From Vulcanimicrobiota bacterium (GTDB lineage: Bacteria > Vulcanimicrobiota > Xenobia > Xenobiales > JADMJV01), in NCBI GenBank assembly GCA_023447635.1, contig JAEXNA010000085.1:1-64000 (forward strand): 64,000 bases of DNA. The letters run 5' to 3'. Both the position numbers and the translations under genes were made by a program. The notes beneath the pieces were generated by a model, which did no database searches, was not told the DNA's origin, and saw only the letters and a program-made list of their open reading frames with translations. Position 1 is the stretch's first letter. Each line of letters starts with the position of its first letter. Shown here in pieces: positions 1 to 8,824 of this stretch.

Positions 1-20
1 GAATCTTGGTTAGAATAGCC

Positions 21-118
21 ATGGACGGACAGCCTCCTCGTTTTTGTGATCTTAGTATCACATGTGGCTCTGCCTCTTCGGAAGTAATCCACGTTTAGAG
101 GCAGGCTGGTCCGTCCAT
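21..118 (+). ncRNA. Candidate structured small RNA (three-way junction)
   Basis: A long closing stem pairs 21-35 with 103-118 (one bulged base) and continues with 36-39 against 98-101. Inside it are two hairpins: 46-50 with 57-61 (5 bp, 6-nt loop), and 62-67 with 89-94, the latter topped by CTT/AAG at 76-84. A -10-like TAGAAT at 11-16 places a start close to the first stem base; any -35 box would lie off the left edge. I do not recognise the family: the SRP RNA tetraloop motif, the T-loop of tRNA and the hammerhead core are all absent. The strand is chosen from the -10 box only. Confidence 0.45.
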
Positions 119-146
119 CTTAACTAGCTACTTGGCTTACGGAAAC

Positions 147-182
147 ACATCGGCCAGGTCGCCTCAGCGGCCTGGCCGATGT
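147..182. terminator. Strong hairpin, possible bidirectional terminator
   Basis: A perfect 12-bp inverted repeat (ACATCGGCCAGG and its complement) extends by four more pairs (one G-T) to a CTCA loop. It lies between the candidate small RNA and the 3' end of the SUMF1-like gene. The T-tract is short on both sides (GTCGTTTCC on +, GTTTCCG on -), so termination is likely but not certain. Confidence 0.5.
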
Positions 183-293
183 CGTTTCCCGGGCTCGGCC
201 GCGCCGGCCGTGGGAAAGGTCGTTTGCTCTCTACTGGAAACCTGAGGAGAGCGCTCAGGGGTAAGACTTCGCCCCGCGAAATCCGACCTCGTT

Positions 294-1019
294 TCAGGTT
301 GCCCCGGGCTGCTCGTAGGTTACGCTGTCCAGTCGATTGTAGTGGTTGGGGTAGCCAAACGCGCCGCCACGAATCATGTGGTAGGGTCGCTGCGCGGTGG
401 GCTCGTCGCCGACCCACTCGAACGCGTTTCCGACCGTGTTGAGAAGGCCATAGGGCGAGGCGCCGGCCGGGTTCGAAGCGACCGCAACCAGGTCGCCCCA
501 CGAGCAAGAAGTATGCCCTTTCTCGCCGTGACCGGGATGCGCCCCCGGCTTCCCCACGTGAGCCCGTCCGGTAAAGCTGGCCTCGTTGCCCCAGGGGTAG
601 ATCCGGGCATCCTCGCCCCGCGCGGCTTTTTCCCACTCTAACGAGGACGGAAGCCGTTTCCCCATGCGCGACAACACGTCGACCGTCTGGTTGAAAGAGA
701 GTGCCGTAGCCGGCTTGTCGCCCTGCCCCGGCATCACCACGTGCTCGGGCCAGACCTTTTTGACTTCAGCGTTGCTCACTTCGGTCTTGTCGATGAAGAA
801 GGGCCCGACGTAGACCTTACGGAGCGGGCCGATGTCAGGCTCGAAGGAGTTCTTCTCGGAGCCGGTGGTGAAGTCTCCACCCGGGACATAAGCCATGCCT
901 GGGGGAGGTTTCACCTGGGAGGCTGGGGGAGAAGGGGGATGGGACTCGCAGCCTGCGAGCAGCGGAGACAGCAGTGCGGTCAGCAGCACGCCTCCGGCGT
1001 ATCTTTGTAGTGAGGTCAC
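294..1019 (-). CDS. SUMF1/FGE-sulfatase-domain lipoprotein, C-terminus cut by in-frame TGA
   Basis: 241 residues with a lipoprotein signal ending LLAGC, so probably membrane-anchored outside the cytoplasm. The body matches the formylglycine-generating-enzyme-like fold: MAYVPGGDF, DKTEVSNAEV, RLPSSLEWEKAARG, YPWGNE, GNAFEWVGDE and MIRGGAFG. The paired cysteines of true FGE are not seen, so an FGE reaction is unlikely; members of this family often bind ligands or serve as accessory domains. The frame stops at TGA 294-296, but four codons later in the same frame comes GFR (the motif NEVGFR), the conserved end of the family, with a second TGA at 255-257. The gene is therefore probably cut by 12 residues. 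It starts 5 bp from, and divergently to, hemW. Confidence 0.8.
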   Translation of the reverse strand: MTSLQRYAGGVLLTALLSPLLAGCESHPPSPPASQVKPPPGMAYVPGGDFTTGSEKNSFEPDIGPLRKVYVGPFFIDKTEVSNAEVKKVWPEHVVMPGQGDKPATALSFNQTVDVLSRMGKRLPSSLEWEKAARGEDARIYPWGNEASFTGRAHVGKPGAHPGHGEKGHTSCSWGDLVAVASNPAGASPYGLLNTVGNAFEWVGDEPTAQRPYHMIRGGAFGYPNHYNRLDSVTYEQPGAT

Positions 1020-1024
1020 AACCT

Positions 1025-2209
1025 ATGTCGTTCGACGACTGTGCCAGGAGTCTTGCCGGAGGCCCCCCCCTGGGCCTTTATGTCCACTTTCCCTATTGTC
1101 GTCAACGCTGCACTTACTGCGATTTCAACGCCCACCTGGTGCCGGCGTCAGCCGACCAGGCTTACCAGGACTATCACCGCGCCCTGATGGCGGACGTAGC
1201 GTCCTTGCCGGCGGCCAGGATCCGGACCGTGTTCTGGGGCGGAGGAACCCCCTCGATGATGCCGCTGCCCTTTCTGGTCGAGGTCCAGAAGGCGCTTGAC
1301 GACCGTTTCACGTGGACGGACGACCTGGAGAACACCCTGGAGGTGAACCCCGGAACCATGGACGAGCGGGGCTTCGAAACCCTGCTGGCCAACGGCTGGA
1401 ATCGACTCTCGCTGGGGGCTCAGGCGTTCCAGCCCGAACTGCTCGAACTGGTCGGGCGAGTGCACAGCGCCGAAGATATCGAGACCACCTTCCGGGCCGC
1501 CCGCCGGGCCGGCTTTGGCAACCTCTCCCTGGACTTGATCTACGGCTTCCCTCAGCAGACGATGGAACAGTGGAGGGAGAGCCTGCATCGCGCTCTGGCT
1601 TTAGAGCCGGAGCACCTTTCCATCTACAGTCTGACCATCGAGCCTTCGACCAGGCTCGAACGGCAGTTGGCCCAGGGGCTTCTGGAGCTGCCCGAAGACG
1701 AGATTCGGGAAGAGATGGACGACGAGATGATCGCCATTCTCACGGCGGCCGGCTTTCGCCGCTACGAAGTGAGCAACTGGGCTCTTCCTGGGCGGGAGAG
1801 TCAGCACAATCTTCTCTACTGGACGGATGCCTCGTATCTGGGCGTGGGTTGCGGCGCTGTCTCGTACCACGACGGTTGGAGGCGAGAGCGGATCAAGCCG
1901 CCTCTCTACTATCAGAAGGCTTTGGCGGAAGGTCGTACTCCGATCAGCTTCGCCGAGCGGCGCAGCAACGACGGCGCCCTCAAGGATGCGCTGATGATGG
2001 GGCTCAGGGTGGCCGAAGGGGTCTCCTTGAAGGAATTGCACGCTCGGTTCCCAGGGTTCTCCGAAGCGCAGCTCGAAGAGTTCTTTTGCAGGCTTCCGAA
2101 GCATTGGTGGGAGTGCGACGGAGAGCGCTATCGGTTGACGCGAGCGGGTTGGGACTTCCATTCCGACGTCACGATGGAGCTACTGGGTGTCCTGTTTTCA
2201 TTTTCGTAA
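1025..2209 (+). CDS. hemW: HemW-like radical SAM haem chaperone (oxygen-independent coproporphyrinogen oxidase family)
   Basis: 394 residues. The radical SAM cluster motif is CRQRCTYC (Cys25, 29, 32), followed by the GGGTPS motif, NPGTMD and the HemN C-terminal region. HemW proteins bind haem and insert it into respiratory enzymes; true HemN has extra N-terminal residues that are missing here, so HemW is the better name. The ATG at 1025 is preferred because GAGGT lies 8 nt upstream at 1012-1016; a longer reading from 974 would run through the opposite gene's start. It has no close downstream partner. The window also carries two c-type cytochromes, but no link to them can be shown. Confidence 0.85.
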   Translation: MSFDDCARSLAGGPPLGLYVHFPYCRQRCTYCDFNAHLVPASADQAYQDYHRALMADVASLPAARIRTVFWGGGTPSMMPLPFLVEVQKALDDRFTWTDDLENTLEVNPGTMDERGFETLLANGWNRLSLGAQAFQPELLELVGRVHSAEDIETTFRAARRAGFGNLSLDLIYGFPQQTMEQWRESLHRALALEPEHLSIYSLTIEPSTRLERQLAQGLLELPEDEIREEMDDEMIAILTAAGFRRYEVSNWALPGRESQHNLLYWTDASYLGVGCGAVSYHDGWRRERIKPPLYYQKALAEGRTPISFAERRSNDGALKDALMMGLRVAEGVSLKELHARFPGFSEAQLEEFFCRLPKHWWECDGERYRLTRAGWDFHSDVTMELLGVLFSFS

Positions 2210-2311
2210 TCTTTCCTATTTGGGGATCGGGTAGACTCGAAACGTGGTAGTTTGTGGGAACATCGGTTGGCTAGCGGGACACCGCCAGGTGGGCTTGGCG
2301 GGAGGGCGCTC

Positions 2312-5300
2312 ATGACCGTGATCTCTGGAGGGGGGCTTCCTCTTACTCCACCTCCCTCGCCCATGGCTCCGGCGACGGTCTCGCCCCGAGTAGAGTATGT
2401 CGCTCCCAGCGAGCCTGTCGACGGCCTGCAGATCGCGGACCCCCTGGGCAAGCTTTCGGCTCATCAACTCGAGGGGCAGAGCCTTCAGGACCTGCGCCAG
2501 ATGGCCGGGGTCAAGAAAAAAGGCTTCTTCTCCCGCGCAGCCCAGACGGTCAGCAGCTGGATCACTGGCGTCCAATTGGCGCTCGCGGTAGGTCCCACCC
2601 TGGGCCACACCATCATCGCTAAGCATCTCGCGGATTTCGAGTCGGTCATGACCGGAAAGTCCGCGCTGGCGCCGCTAGATTACCTGAGGGAGCGTCGTCC
2701 GGAAGCCTATGTCAAGAGTCTGGGAACCCTGCTAGAGGCCGCCTCGGGTCCCGCCGAGGCCTCCCAGGGTCTTTCTCCCACCGACCTCCTGTCGGTAGAG
2801 CAGCATTTCTATCAGGCGATGGAGCCGGTTGCGCATCCCGACGGTGGCAAGACGATCGCTCCTTATCTGGCCGAACTGGCCAAGGAGCCTTTCCGTAACG
2901 GTGGGGAACAGCGCGCAGCCTTCGTCTTCCTGGGCGAGAAGTTTCAGGCCGACGCCGACTCCGTCACCGGGCTGTGGAACTCTCCCGACCGTCCGGCGGT
3001 CAATCCGTTTCCTAAAGAGGACCAGCGCAGCCTGATCTGGGACCGCCTCGAAGTCGAAGCCAAGAAGGGTTTACTGCCCGTCTTTGTCGACGTGGACGGC
3101 GATTACAGCACCTTTACCGGGACCGAGTTTGTGGCCAAGCGCACTCTGGCCTCGCTGGGCGAGCGTAACAACTCGCTGGGAGACGGCTTCACCGAGTCCG
3201 GGATGTACTTCGCCTGGCTAGCCACCCGCCTGGAGTCGACTTCGACCGAATTGGCGCCGTATCTGGCCAAGGGCGACAAGAAGCTGGACAAGCAGCTGAA
3301 GCGATTCAAAGAAGTGCTGACCCCGCCCTGGCTCGACGGCAAGGAAGGTATCGGACCGTGGCCCGCGCTCGAGCGGGTGCGCGAGATTCCGTCCCAGTTG
3401 GCCGACATTCGTCAAAAGAAGGGCGAGGGCGCCTGGATCGACTCGTTGGTGTCGCTGGACCGCGATGTTCTGAGCGGCGTCCAGACGCATTGGATCAAGC
3501 TGCTGCGCGAACTGCCTCGCGGTCATCGCATCGAGATGCTGAAGGACCTGCCGGCCAGCATGTTCGCGCTGAATCTGCGAGAGCCGGGCAGTCCTGGTTA
3601 CGATGCGGTGTCTCCGCCCGATGCTCCGCTGCTGACCGAGATGGGCGGTCGTAACGATTTGCAGATGAGGCATCGTCCCTACGACCGCGCGGTGGCGCTC
3701 AAAGAGGTTCTCGACCACACTTTGGACGGGTTAGGCATCGCCGAGCGTCGAGCCCTGCTCGATGGACTCAACGAGCAGGCACAAAGAGAGCTGCCCCGGA
3801 TGGCGGCTCGAGAAGAGCGGCTGCGCGAGGCGGTCGGCCCGGCTTACGCTGGCCTCGACATCGCCAAAGTCCTCGACGGTAGCGTCTCAAAGGCGGAACT
3901 GCGCGAAGGTCTCAAAGCTCTGCGCGAGTTCGCCGACGCGAAGCCGCGCGAAGCCAACGCCCAGGAAGCGAGACGGCACGGGCAACTGCTGGCGTTCTTG
4001 TACGACATGGACCATCGCTACGGCGAGGTGGACCAGATCATGACTCGGCTCTCCGGCGACTTCGAGACCCATCCGTTTGCGGTGAGCGAATTCTTTATCC
4101 CTCCGGCCTCCAACAGCGCTATCTCTCCGTTGCGCCAAACTTCGACGACGCCCGTGCGCATGGGCAATCCGGACGACCCGAACCCCTTGAAGGTCAGCCA
4201 GGTGTTCGAGGGCGGCGGTGGGCGTGGGTTTGCCTACGTCGAGTGCCTGAAGCAGTTCGAGAGCGCCTTTGCCAACTCGGCCAACGGCTACGAGATCGAT
4301 GAATTTATCGGCACCTCGGCCGGCTCGCTGATGGCCATTTTGCTGGCCGCCGGCTATGGACCCGAAGAGCTGCGCGGGGTGCTGGAGTCGGTCGACTTTA
4401 CCTCGTTCAACGGCGATGCTGTCTGGATGATGGGCGGGGTCGATCCGAAGGTGCGCGGAGTCGACCGGAACGGGCTGTTCTCGACCCAGAAGATGTACCA
4501 GACCTTCTCCAAGCTGCTCTCGGATAAGCTAGGCATCGAAGGGCGCCCCATCCTGTTCCGCGACCTGCCGCACAATCTGAAAATGATCACGACGCTGGTC
4601 AACAGCGACATGCCTGAGGGGCATCCGCTCCGCGAGCACCTGGATAGCGACGGCCGCATGACCTGGAGCTCCGAAGGGACGCCCAATGTCGACGTCGTCG
4701 GCGTCCTGGTAGCCTCGGCGGCCGTGCCGGGCTTCTTCCAGTCGCCTCAGGTCCTGGCGGCCCAGCCTCAGGAAGACGGCACGGTGTTGCGCTCGCGTCT
4801 GCAGATGCAAGACGGCGGTATCGTCGACAACCTCTCCTTGAGTTCGGCCGACCGGGAAGGCGATCGCACTATGGTCGTGCTGCCTTCGCACACCCGAACC
4901 CGGGACCCTGAAACGGGGGAATGGGTCGGCCTGGATACCCTGAACTTCGACACCGGGAACCTGGATATGGTCGACGCTCATAACCGGGAGCTGTACGGCA
5001 AATTCATGCCGCAGATGGACAACTATCTGCAGCGCATGAAGGAGCACGGGGTCGGTCGCGCCGTGATCGGATTCAATCTGGTGAACGAGAGCCAACAGTC
5101 GATGCCCGCCATTCAGGGGAGCAGCGAGTCGCTCTCTCTCAAAGGGATCATTCACGCGAAAGAGCTAGGACTGCCGGTGATGTCCAAAGACAAGGGCGAC
5201 GCGCTGATCCGCTTCACCCAGCGTCCTCCTGGCACCCTGACCAACGTGCTAGGCGGATTTTTTGATAAGTATATCGACAACCGTCCCGGCGAAGGTGACG

Positions 5301-5461
5301 GGCAGGGCAAGCTGTACCGTAACGGAGACGGCTTCCACTTCCGAGTGGGGCAGCACGAAGAGGGCGATCTTTTCGAGTCGGTCCGCTCGACCGGTGCGGC
5401 TGCGCTGTCGGCCAGCCAGAGCGAATACGCCGAGCGTCGCTTCGAGCGCGAAGACGCGTAG
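2312..5461 (+). CDS. Large patatin-like phospholipase
   Basis: 1049 residues. The start at 2312 is set by GGAGG at 2301-2305. The C-terminal patatin domain shows the oxyanion-hole motif FEGGGGRGFAY (from about 632), the nucleophile GTSAG (Ser669) and the DGG motif carrying catalytic Asp834, so a Ser-Asp acyl hydrolase acting on phospholipids or related esters is expected. About 620 residues in front are mostly helical with no family I recognise. There is no Sec signal; the first 25 residues are Pro/Ser/Gly-rich, as in several other hydrolases of this window. Bacterial patatins include secreted toxins such as ExoU and housekeeping lipases; which applies here is not shown. One long clean frame with no sign of damage. 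Confidence 0.9.
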   Translation: MTVISGGGLPLTPPPSPMAPATVSPRVEYVAPSEPVDGLQIADPLGKLSAHQLEGQSLQDLRQMAGVKKKGFFSRAAQTVSSWITGVQLALAVGPTLGHTIIAKHLADFESVMTGKSALAPLDYLRERRPEAYVKSLGTLLEAASGPAEASQGLSPTDLLSVEQHFYQAMEPVAHPDGGKTIAPYLAELAKEPFRNGGEQRAAFVFLGEKFQADADSVTGLWNSPDRPAVNPFPKEDQRSLIWDRLEVEAKKGLLPVFVDVDGDYSTFTGTEFVAKRTLASLGERNNSLGDGFTESGMYFAWLATRLESTSTELAPYLAKGDKKLDKQLKRFKEVLTPPWLDGKEGIGPWPALERVREIPSQLADIRQKKGEGAWIDSLVSLDRDVLSGVQTHWIKLLRELPRGHRIEMLKDLPASMFALNLREPGSPGYDAVSPPDAPLLTEMGGRNDLQMRHRPYDRAVALKEVLDHTLDGLGIAERRALLDGLNEQAQRELPRMAAREERLREAVGPAYAGLDIAKVLDGSVSKAELREGLKALREFADAKPREANAQEARRHGQLLAFLYDMDHRYGEVDQIMTRLSGDFETHPFAVSEFFIPPASNSAISPLRQTSTTPVRMGNPDDPNPLKVSQVFEGGGGRGFAYVECLKQFESAFANSANGYEIDEFIGTSAGSLMAILLAAGYGPEELRGVLESVDFTSFNGDAVWMMGGVDPKVRGVDRNGLFSTQKMYQTFSKLLSDKLGIEGRPILFRDLPHNLKMITTLVNSDMPEGHPLREHLDSDGRMTWSSEGTPNVDVVGVLVASAAVPGFFQSPQVLAAQPQEDGTVLRSRLQMQDGGIVDNLSLSSADREGDRTMVVLPSHTRTRDPETGEWVGLDTLNFDTGNLDMVDAHNRELYGKFMPQMDNYLQRMKEHGVGRAVIGFNLVNESQQSMPAIQGSSESLSLKGIIHAKELGLPVMSKDKGDALIRFTQRPPGTLTNVLGGFFDKYIDNRPGEGDGQGKLYRNGDGFHFRVGQHEEGDLFESVRSTGAAALSASQSEYAERRFEREDA

Positions 5462-5559
5462 ACCGATTCCGCGAGCGGGATGCGATCTGCTGAGAGATAA
5501 AATTGATAAATTTTCATTTTTCGGTAGGAGAGGCATGCGCGAAAGGGAACGTCCCCAAC

Positions 5560-5844
5560 GTGCGCTACCGTGCTCCATATCTATCCGCTCTGAATTTCCT
5601 GATGTTCTGCGTTTTTGTGGGCTGCATCTGGGGCTATAACGTCGTCAGCGGACGGGTCGGCGCCAAGTTTGGGCCTACCGAGGTGCAGATGCTGATGTTG
5701 CAGTCGGTCTCCGTCCTTCTGATGATCGGCGCGATGCAGATGTCGCCCAAGAAAGAGCGGGCCTGGAGGGCGATTTTGGTAGGGCTGGCCTTCATCGCGC
5801 TTTCCGAGTCTAGTCTCGTTGCACTGCTTAGCCCGGTAGGATAA
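5560..5844 (+). CDS. Small membrane protein, unknown function
   Basis: 94 residues from GTG 5560 (AGGGA 11 nt upstream). A longer version from TTG 5503 is possible, but an A/T-rich -10-like TAAAAT lies at 5498-5503, which favours the later start. Three hydrophobic stretches are visible (LMFCVFVGCIW, MLMLQSVSVLLMIGAM and AILVGLAFIAL) separated by a short charged loop MSPKKERAW. I know no matching family. It lies between the patatin gene and hpt, same strand. Confidence 0.55.
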   Translation: MRYRAPYLSALNFLMFCVFVGCIWGYNVVSGRVGAKFGPTEVQMLMLQSVSVLLMIGAMQMSPKKERAWRAILVGLAFIALSESSLVALLSPVG

Positions 5845-5894
5845 TCTCTCGTGCTCCGGGAGGATTCGAATGCAGGTCCGCAAATGCGGCGGGC

Positions 5895-6470
5895 ATGCAC
5901 CAGACCGACAACGTTCCTCAAGAGCTTTCGAGCATTCTCCTCGACCAGGAGACCCTTCAGAACCGCATCGCCGAACTAGGCGCCGAGCTGAACCGCGATT
6001 ACGCGGGCGAAGAGCTGGTGATGCTGTGCGTGCTCAAGGGAGCGACCAACTTTCTGACCGACCTTTCCAAGCACCTCAATTTCCGGGTTGCCTGGGACTT
6101 CATCAGCATCTCGTCCTACGGCGAAGCGACCAAGTCCAGCGGCGTGGTCAAGATGGTCAAGGACATGGAAGAGAGCATCCGTGGCCGTCACGTCCTGATC
6201 GTCGAAGATATCGTGGACACTGGTTTGACCCTGGACTACCTTCGCCGCTCCCTGCTGATGCGCGAGCCCAAGTCACTGAAGATCTGCTCGCTGCTTTCCA
6301 AGGCCGCGCGACGCAAGATCGAGATGCCGATCGACTACGTCGGTTTTGCCATCGAGGACCACTTCGTGGTGGGCTACGGGCTGGACTACCTGTCGTTCTA
6401 TCGTAACCTTCCCTACATCGGTATTCTGGACCCCACCCGTATCGACGAGACGGGTAAAATCAAAGTCTAA
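5895..6470 (+). CDS. hpt: Hypoxanthine phosphoribosyltransferase
   Basis: 191 residues, normal family length. The PRPP-binding loop VLIVEDIVDTGLTL is present, together with the upstream VLKGATNF loop and the flexible-loop SSYG at the expected place. It converts hypoxanthine (and usually guanine) plus PRPP to IMP/GMP in purine salvage, in the cytoplasm. A strong terminator follows at once. Confidence 0.93.
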   Translation: MHQTDNVPQELSSILLDQETLQNRIAELGAELNRDYAGEELVMLCVLKGATNFLTDLSKHLNFRVAWDFISISSYGEATKSSGVVKMVKDMEESIRGRHVLIVEDIVDTGLTLDYLRRSLLMREPKSLKICSLLSKAARRKIEMPIDYVGFAIEDHFVVGYGLDYLSFYRNLPYIGILDPTRIDETGKIKV

Positions 6471-6490
6471 TTTTTCCAGCAGACAAAAAA

Positions 6491-6514
6491 GCCGCCCAGA
6501 GGGCGGCTTTCTTT
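6491..6514. terminator. Bidirectional intrinsic terminator between hpt and the PP2C gene
   Basis: GCCGCCC-AGA-GGGCGGC (6491-6507) is followed by TTTCTTTG and preceded by six A residues, so it can end transcription from hpt (+) and from the phosphatase gene (-). Confidence 0.85.
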
Positions 6515-6534
6515 GTTTCTGGAGGCAGCTCGTC

Positions 6535-7542
6535 TCAGGCCTTTCGAGCGACCACGATGGTGACGTTATCCTTGGCGTCGGTTTCCAGAGTCCGCTTGAG
6601 AAGCGCCTGGGCCGCCTCTTTAGGCGAGGCGCTAGAGGTAAGGGTGGCTTCGATTTCGTCGTTGCTCAGCTCCGAGTTCAGGCCGTCACTGCACAGCAGA
6701 AGCCAGCTTCCCGTACTCCACACCCGGTAAGGCGCTTCGTCTTCGCGCCATTTCGGCTCGACGGTCAGCCGGTTGGCCTCTTTGCCGCCCCCCAGGCTCG
6801 ACGTCAGTTGAGAGCGGAAAGGATGATCCTTGACCTCGGCTTCGGAGATGATCCCCTCTTCCAGGAGCAGGCGCACGACCGAATGGTCTCGGGTCATGTA
6901 CGAGATCTCTTTACCGTCGATCTGGTAGAGCCGGGAATCGCCGATGTAGCAATGAACAAAACCGTCTTGATTGACTACGGCGGCAACGGCTGTGGTACCC
7001 ATACCGTGTAGCTCCCGCTCCTTGCTGGCGCGCTGCTCGATGGCGGCGTCGGCGCGATGCAGCGCCTCGCTGAGCCCTTCGTAAAGGCTCTTGGGCTGAT
7101 TGCCCTTTTGTTTTCTCACCACCCCGGCTATCAGGCTTGCGGCCAGTTCCGACGCGACTTCGCCGCCGGCGTGTCCACCCATCCCGTCACATACCAGGAG
7201 AAGGGCGTAGTCCGAACCTAGCTCGGGAAGGGGGTAGAGGCGAAAGGTGTCCTGGTTGTTCCTCCGGGTTTTGCCCAGGTGGGTTAGCCCGAACAGTTCG
7301 ATTCCGTCGACTTTCAAGGCGACTTCGGAGTTTTTCCAATCCGGTTCACTCACGACGGGCTCCTTTTCGGGGGCGATGGGGGGCGCGGCTTCTTCCTCGG
7401 GCTGCTGGCGGGAAGAGCGGAGCACGGCCAAAGCGACCGCCACGCTGGCGCCACCGAGCAGCAGTCCCGCGAACAGTTTGGCCCAGCGGGGCGCCCCCTC
7501 GTCAGCGGGGAAGTTGGGGTACAGATTCCATAGATCGATCAT
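6535..7542 (-). CDS. PP2C-type Ser/Thr protein phosphatase with N-terminal membrane segment
   Basis: 335 residues. One membrane segment near residues 24-43 (LFAGLLLGGASVAVALAVL), then an acidic/proline linker and a PPM catalytic domain from about 78: GKTRRNNQD, CDGMGGHAGGEVAS, IGDSRLY, CSDGLN and the terminal DNVTIVV motif, i.e. the metal-binding Asp residues are kept. It should remove phosphate from Ser/Thr of proteins, acting against Hanks-type kinases; no kinase is encoded in this window. The start has GGAG 7 nt upstream. It lies 20 bp after the unknown gene at 7563-8636 and is probably cotranscribed with it. Confidence 0.88.
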   Translation of the reverse strand: MIDLWNLYPNFPADEGAPRWAKLFAGLLLGGASVAVALAVLRSSRQQPEEEAAPPIAPEKEPVVSEPDWKNSEVALKVDGIELFGLTHLGKTRRNNQDTFRLYPLPELGSDYALLLVCDGMGGHAGGEVASELAASLIAGVVRKQKGNQPKSLYEGLSEALHRADAAIEQRASKERELHGMGTTAVAAVVNQDGFVHCYIGDSRLYQIDGKEISYMTRDHSVVRLLLEEGIISEAEVKDHPFRSQLTSSLGGGKEANRLTVEPKWREDEAPYRVWSTGSWLLLCSDGLNSELSNDEIEATLTSSASPKEAAQALLKRTLETDAKDNVTIVVARKA

Positions 7543-7562
7543 CGATAAGCTCCCTGGTCGTC

Positions 7563-8636
7563 CTAGAGTGAAGGTCCGGGCGCCAGCACCGGCTCGGCGG
7601 GGCCGACCGCCGCTCGCTCGTACCCCTGAGCCCGTTCGGCGGCGCGACCGGGATCGTCGGCCGGAGGGGCGAACTGCAGGACGATGCGTCGTTCTTCTAC
7701 GGCGAAGGTCTCGACCCGTTTTCGCAGGTCGATCGGCACCTTGCCCCAGGGGTTGATTCTCATCGATTCGTTCGACGTCTCAACCAGCCCCTTGAGCTTC
7801 TTTTCGACAAAGGTGCGGAACAGTCCCAGCAGCGCGGTGCGGGTAAAGCCAGGGAGCTTCATGTTGGTTCCCGGCAGGTAGAATCGGTCGAAGTAGATGC
7901 CGAACATATCGTTCTCCGTCTCCAGGCGCAGGTCGACTCGGAAGGAGACGGGGACTTTGACTCGGGCCCGAGCGTCGACCACCATGACGGGACCAGGAAG
8001 TTCGATGTCGAGCTTTTCCACGACCGGGGGGATCTTCTTTCGAACCGCTTGCAAGATCCGTTCGAAGAAACGCTGCTCGACTTCGAGGCGCATCTTTCTG
8101 AGCACCACGATCGCCTCGCGCTGGGCGACAGCGGGCGGCTTTTTGGTGTCCCAGTCCAGAATCGAAAGGGACAGGTCTTTGATCCGGATGAGTTCTTCCT
8201 GATCGTGGTTGAGGGTCAGTTGCTCGAGATCGACATCGACGTGAGCCACTTTGGCGCTGGTCAGCCGGATCTGTTTGCGCACTTCGGACAACTCGACCCG
8301 GTTGATCGCCTGGTGCATTTCGGCAATCACCGGCTCGCCAGCGAATTCCGCCGCGCGGGCAAAGAAGCGATCGTCGAGGTCGACGCGCAAGCGACGGGCG
8401 TACGGATCGACCGAGACCGCCGGGTCCTGTTTGTTGGGTAGGGCCAGGCGGTGGAGTCCGAAACCGGCCAGCGAGATGGTGATACCGGGGTCCGAGCCGT
8501 CGGCTGCGGTCAGCTTGAGGCCGTCGAGACTGGCCTCGAGATTCAGGCGGGCGCCCGAGGTAGGGTTCGCCTGGCCCGAAAGCCCGTCGATACGAAAGCT
8601 GTTGATGACCCCTAGGGCTTTGACGATGTGGTCCAT
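7563..8636 (-). CDS. Unknown protein, possibly a lipid-binding (DUF2993/LmeA-like) fold
   Basis: 357 residues without a signal peptide or membrane segment from this start. The text alternates short beta strands (for example VHVDVDLEQLTL, LRVDLDD, VKVPVSFRVDLRL), with two regions that look related to one another (RFFARAAEFAG and RFFERILQAVRK), as in tandem lipid-binding DUF2993-type domains. The match is only by general look. A poor ribosome site precedes the ATG, so the true start is uncertain. It is the first gene of a pair with the PP2C phosphatase. Confidence 0.6.
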   Translation of the reverse strand: MDHIVKALGVINSFRIDGLSGQANPTSGARLNLEASLDGLKLTAADGSDPGITISLAGFGLHRLALPNKQDPAVSVDPYARRLRVDLDDRFFARAAEFAGEPVIAEMHQAINRVELSEVRKQIRLTSAKVAHVDVDLEQLTLNHDQEELIRIKDLSLSILDWDTKKPPAVAQREAIVVLRKMRLEVEQRFFERILQAVRKKIPPVVEKLDIELPGPVMVVDARARVKVPVSFRVDLRLETENDMFGIYFDRFYLPGTNMKLPGFTRTALLGLFRTFVEKKLKGLVETSNESMRINPWGKVPIDLRKRVETFAVEERRIVLQFAPPADDPGRAAERAQGYERAAVGPAEPVLAPGPSL

Positions 8637-8824
8637 CCTGGGAAGCTGACCTTTCTGCGGCGGAAACTGTCCCGGCCGCCCTTGAAGTGGGCTTCTCCGA
8701 GAGGGGCCGCTTCACCACCGAGAAGGGGGTTCCTGGTGGTTGGAATATGCCCTAATGGGGTAAGAGAAGGGTGCCGGCCCCTTGCCGACCAGGCGAAGGG
8801 GGGCAATTCCGGGGTCGGCGGAAT

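Noticed and set aside
21..118. SRP RNA or tRNA-like reading of the left-edge RNA
   Set aside because: The SRP tetraloop region (GGAAG in a symmetric asymmetric-loop context) and a T-loop sequence are missing, so I left the family unnamed.
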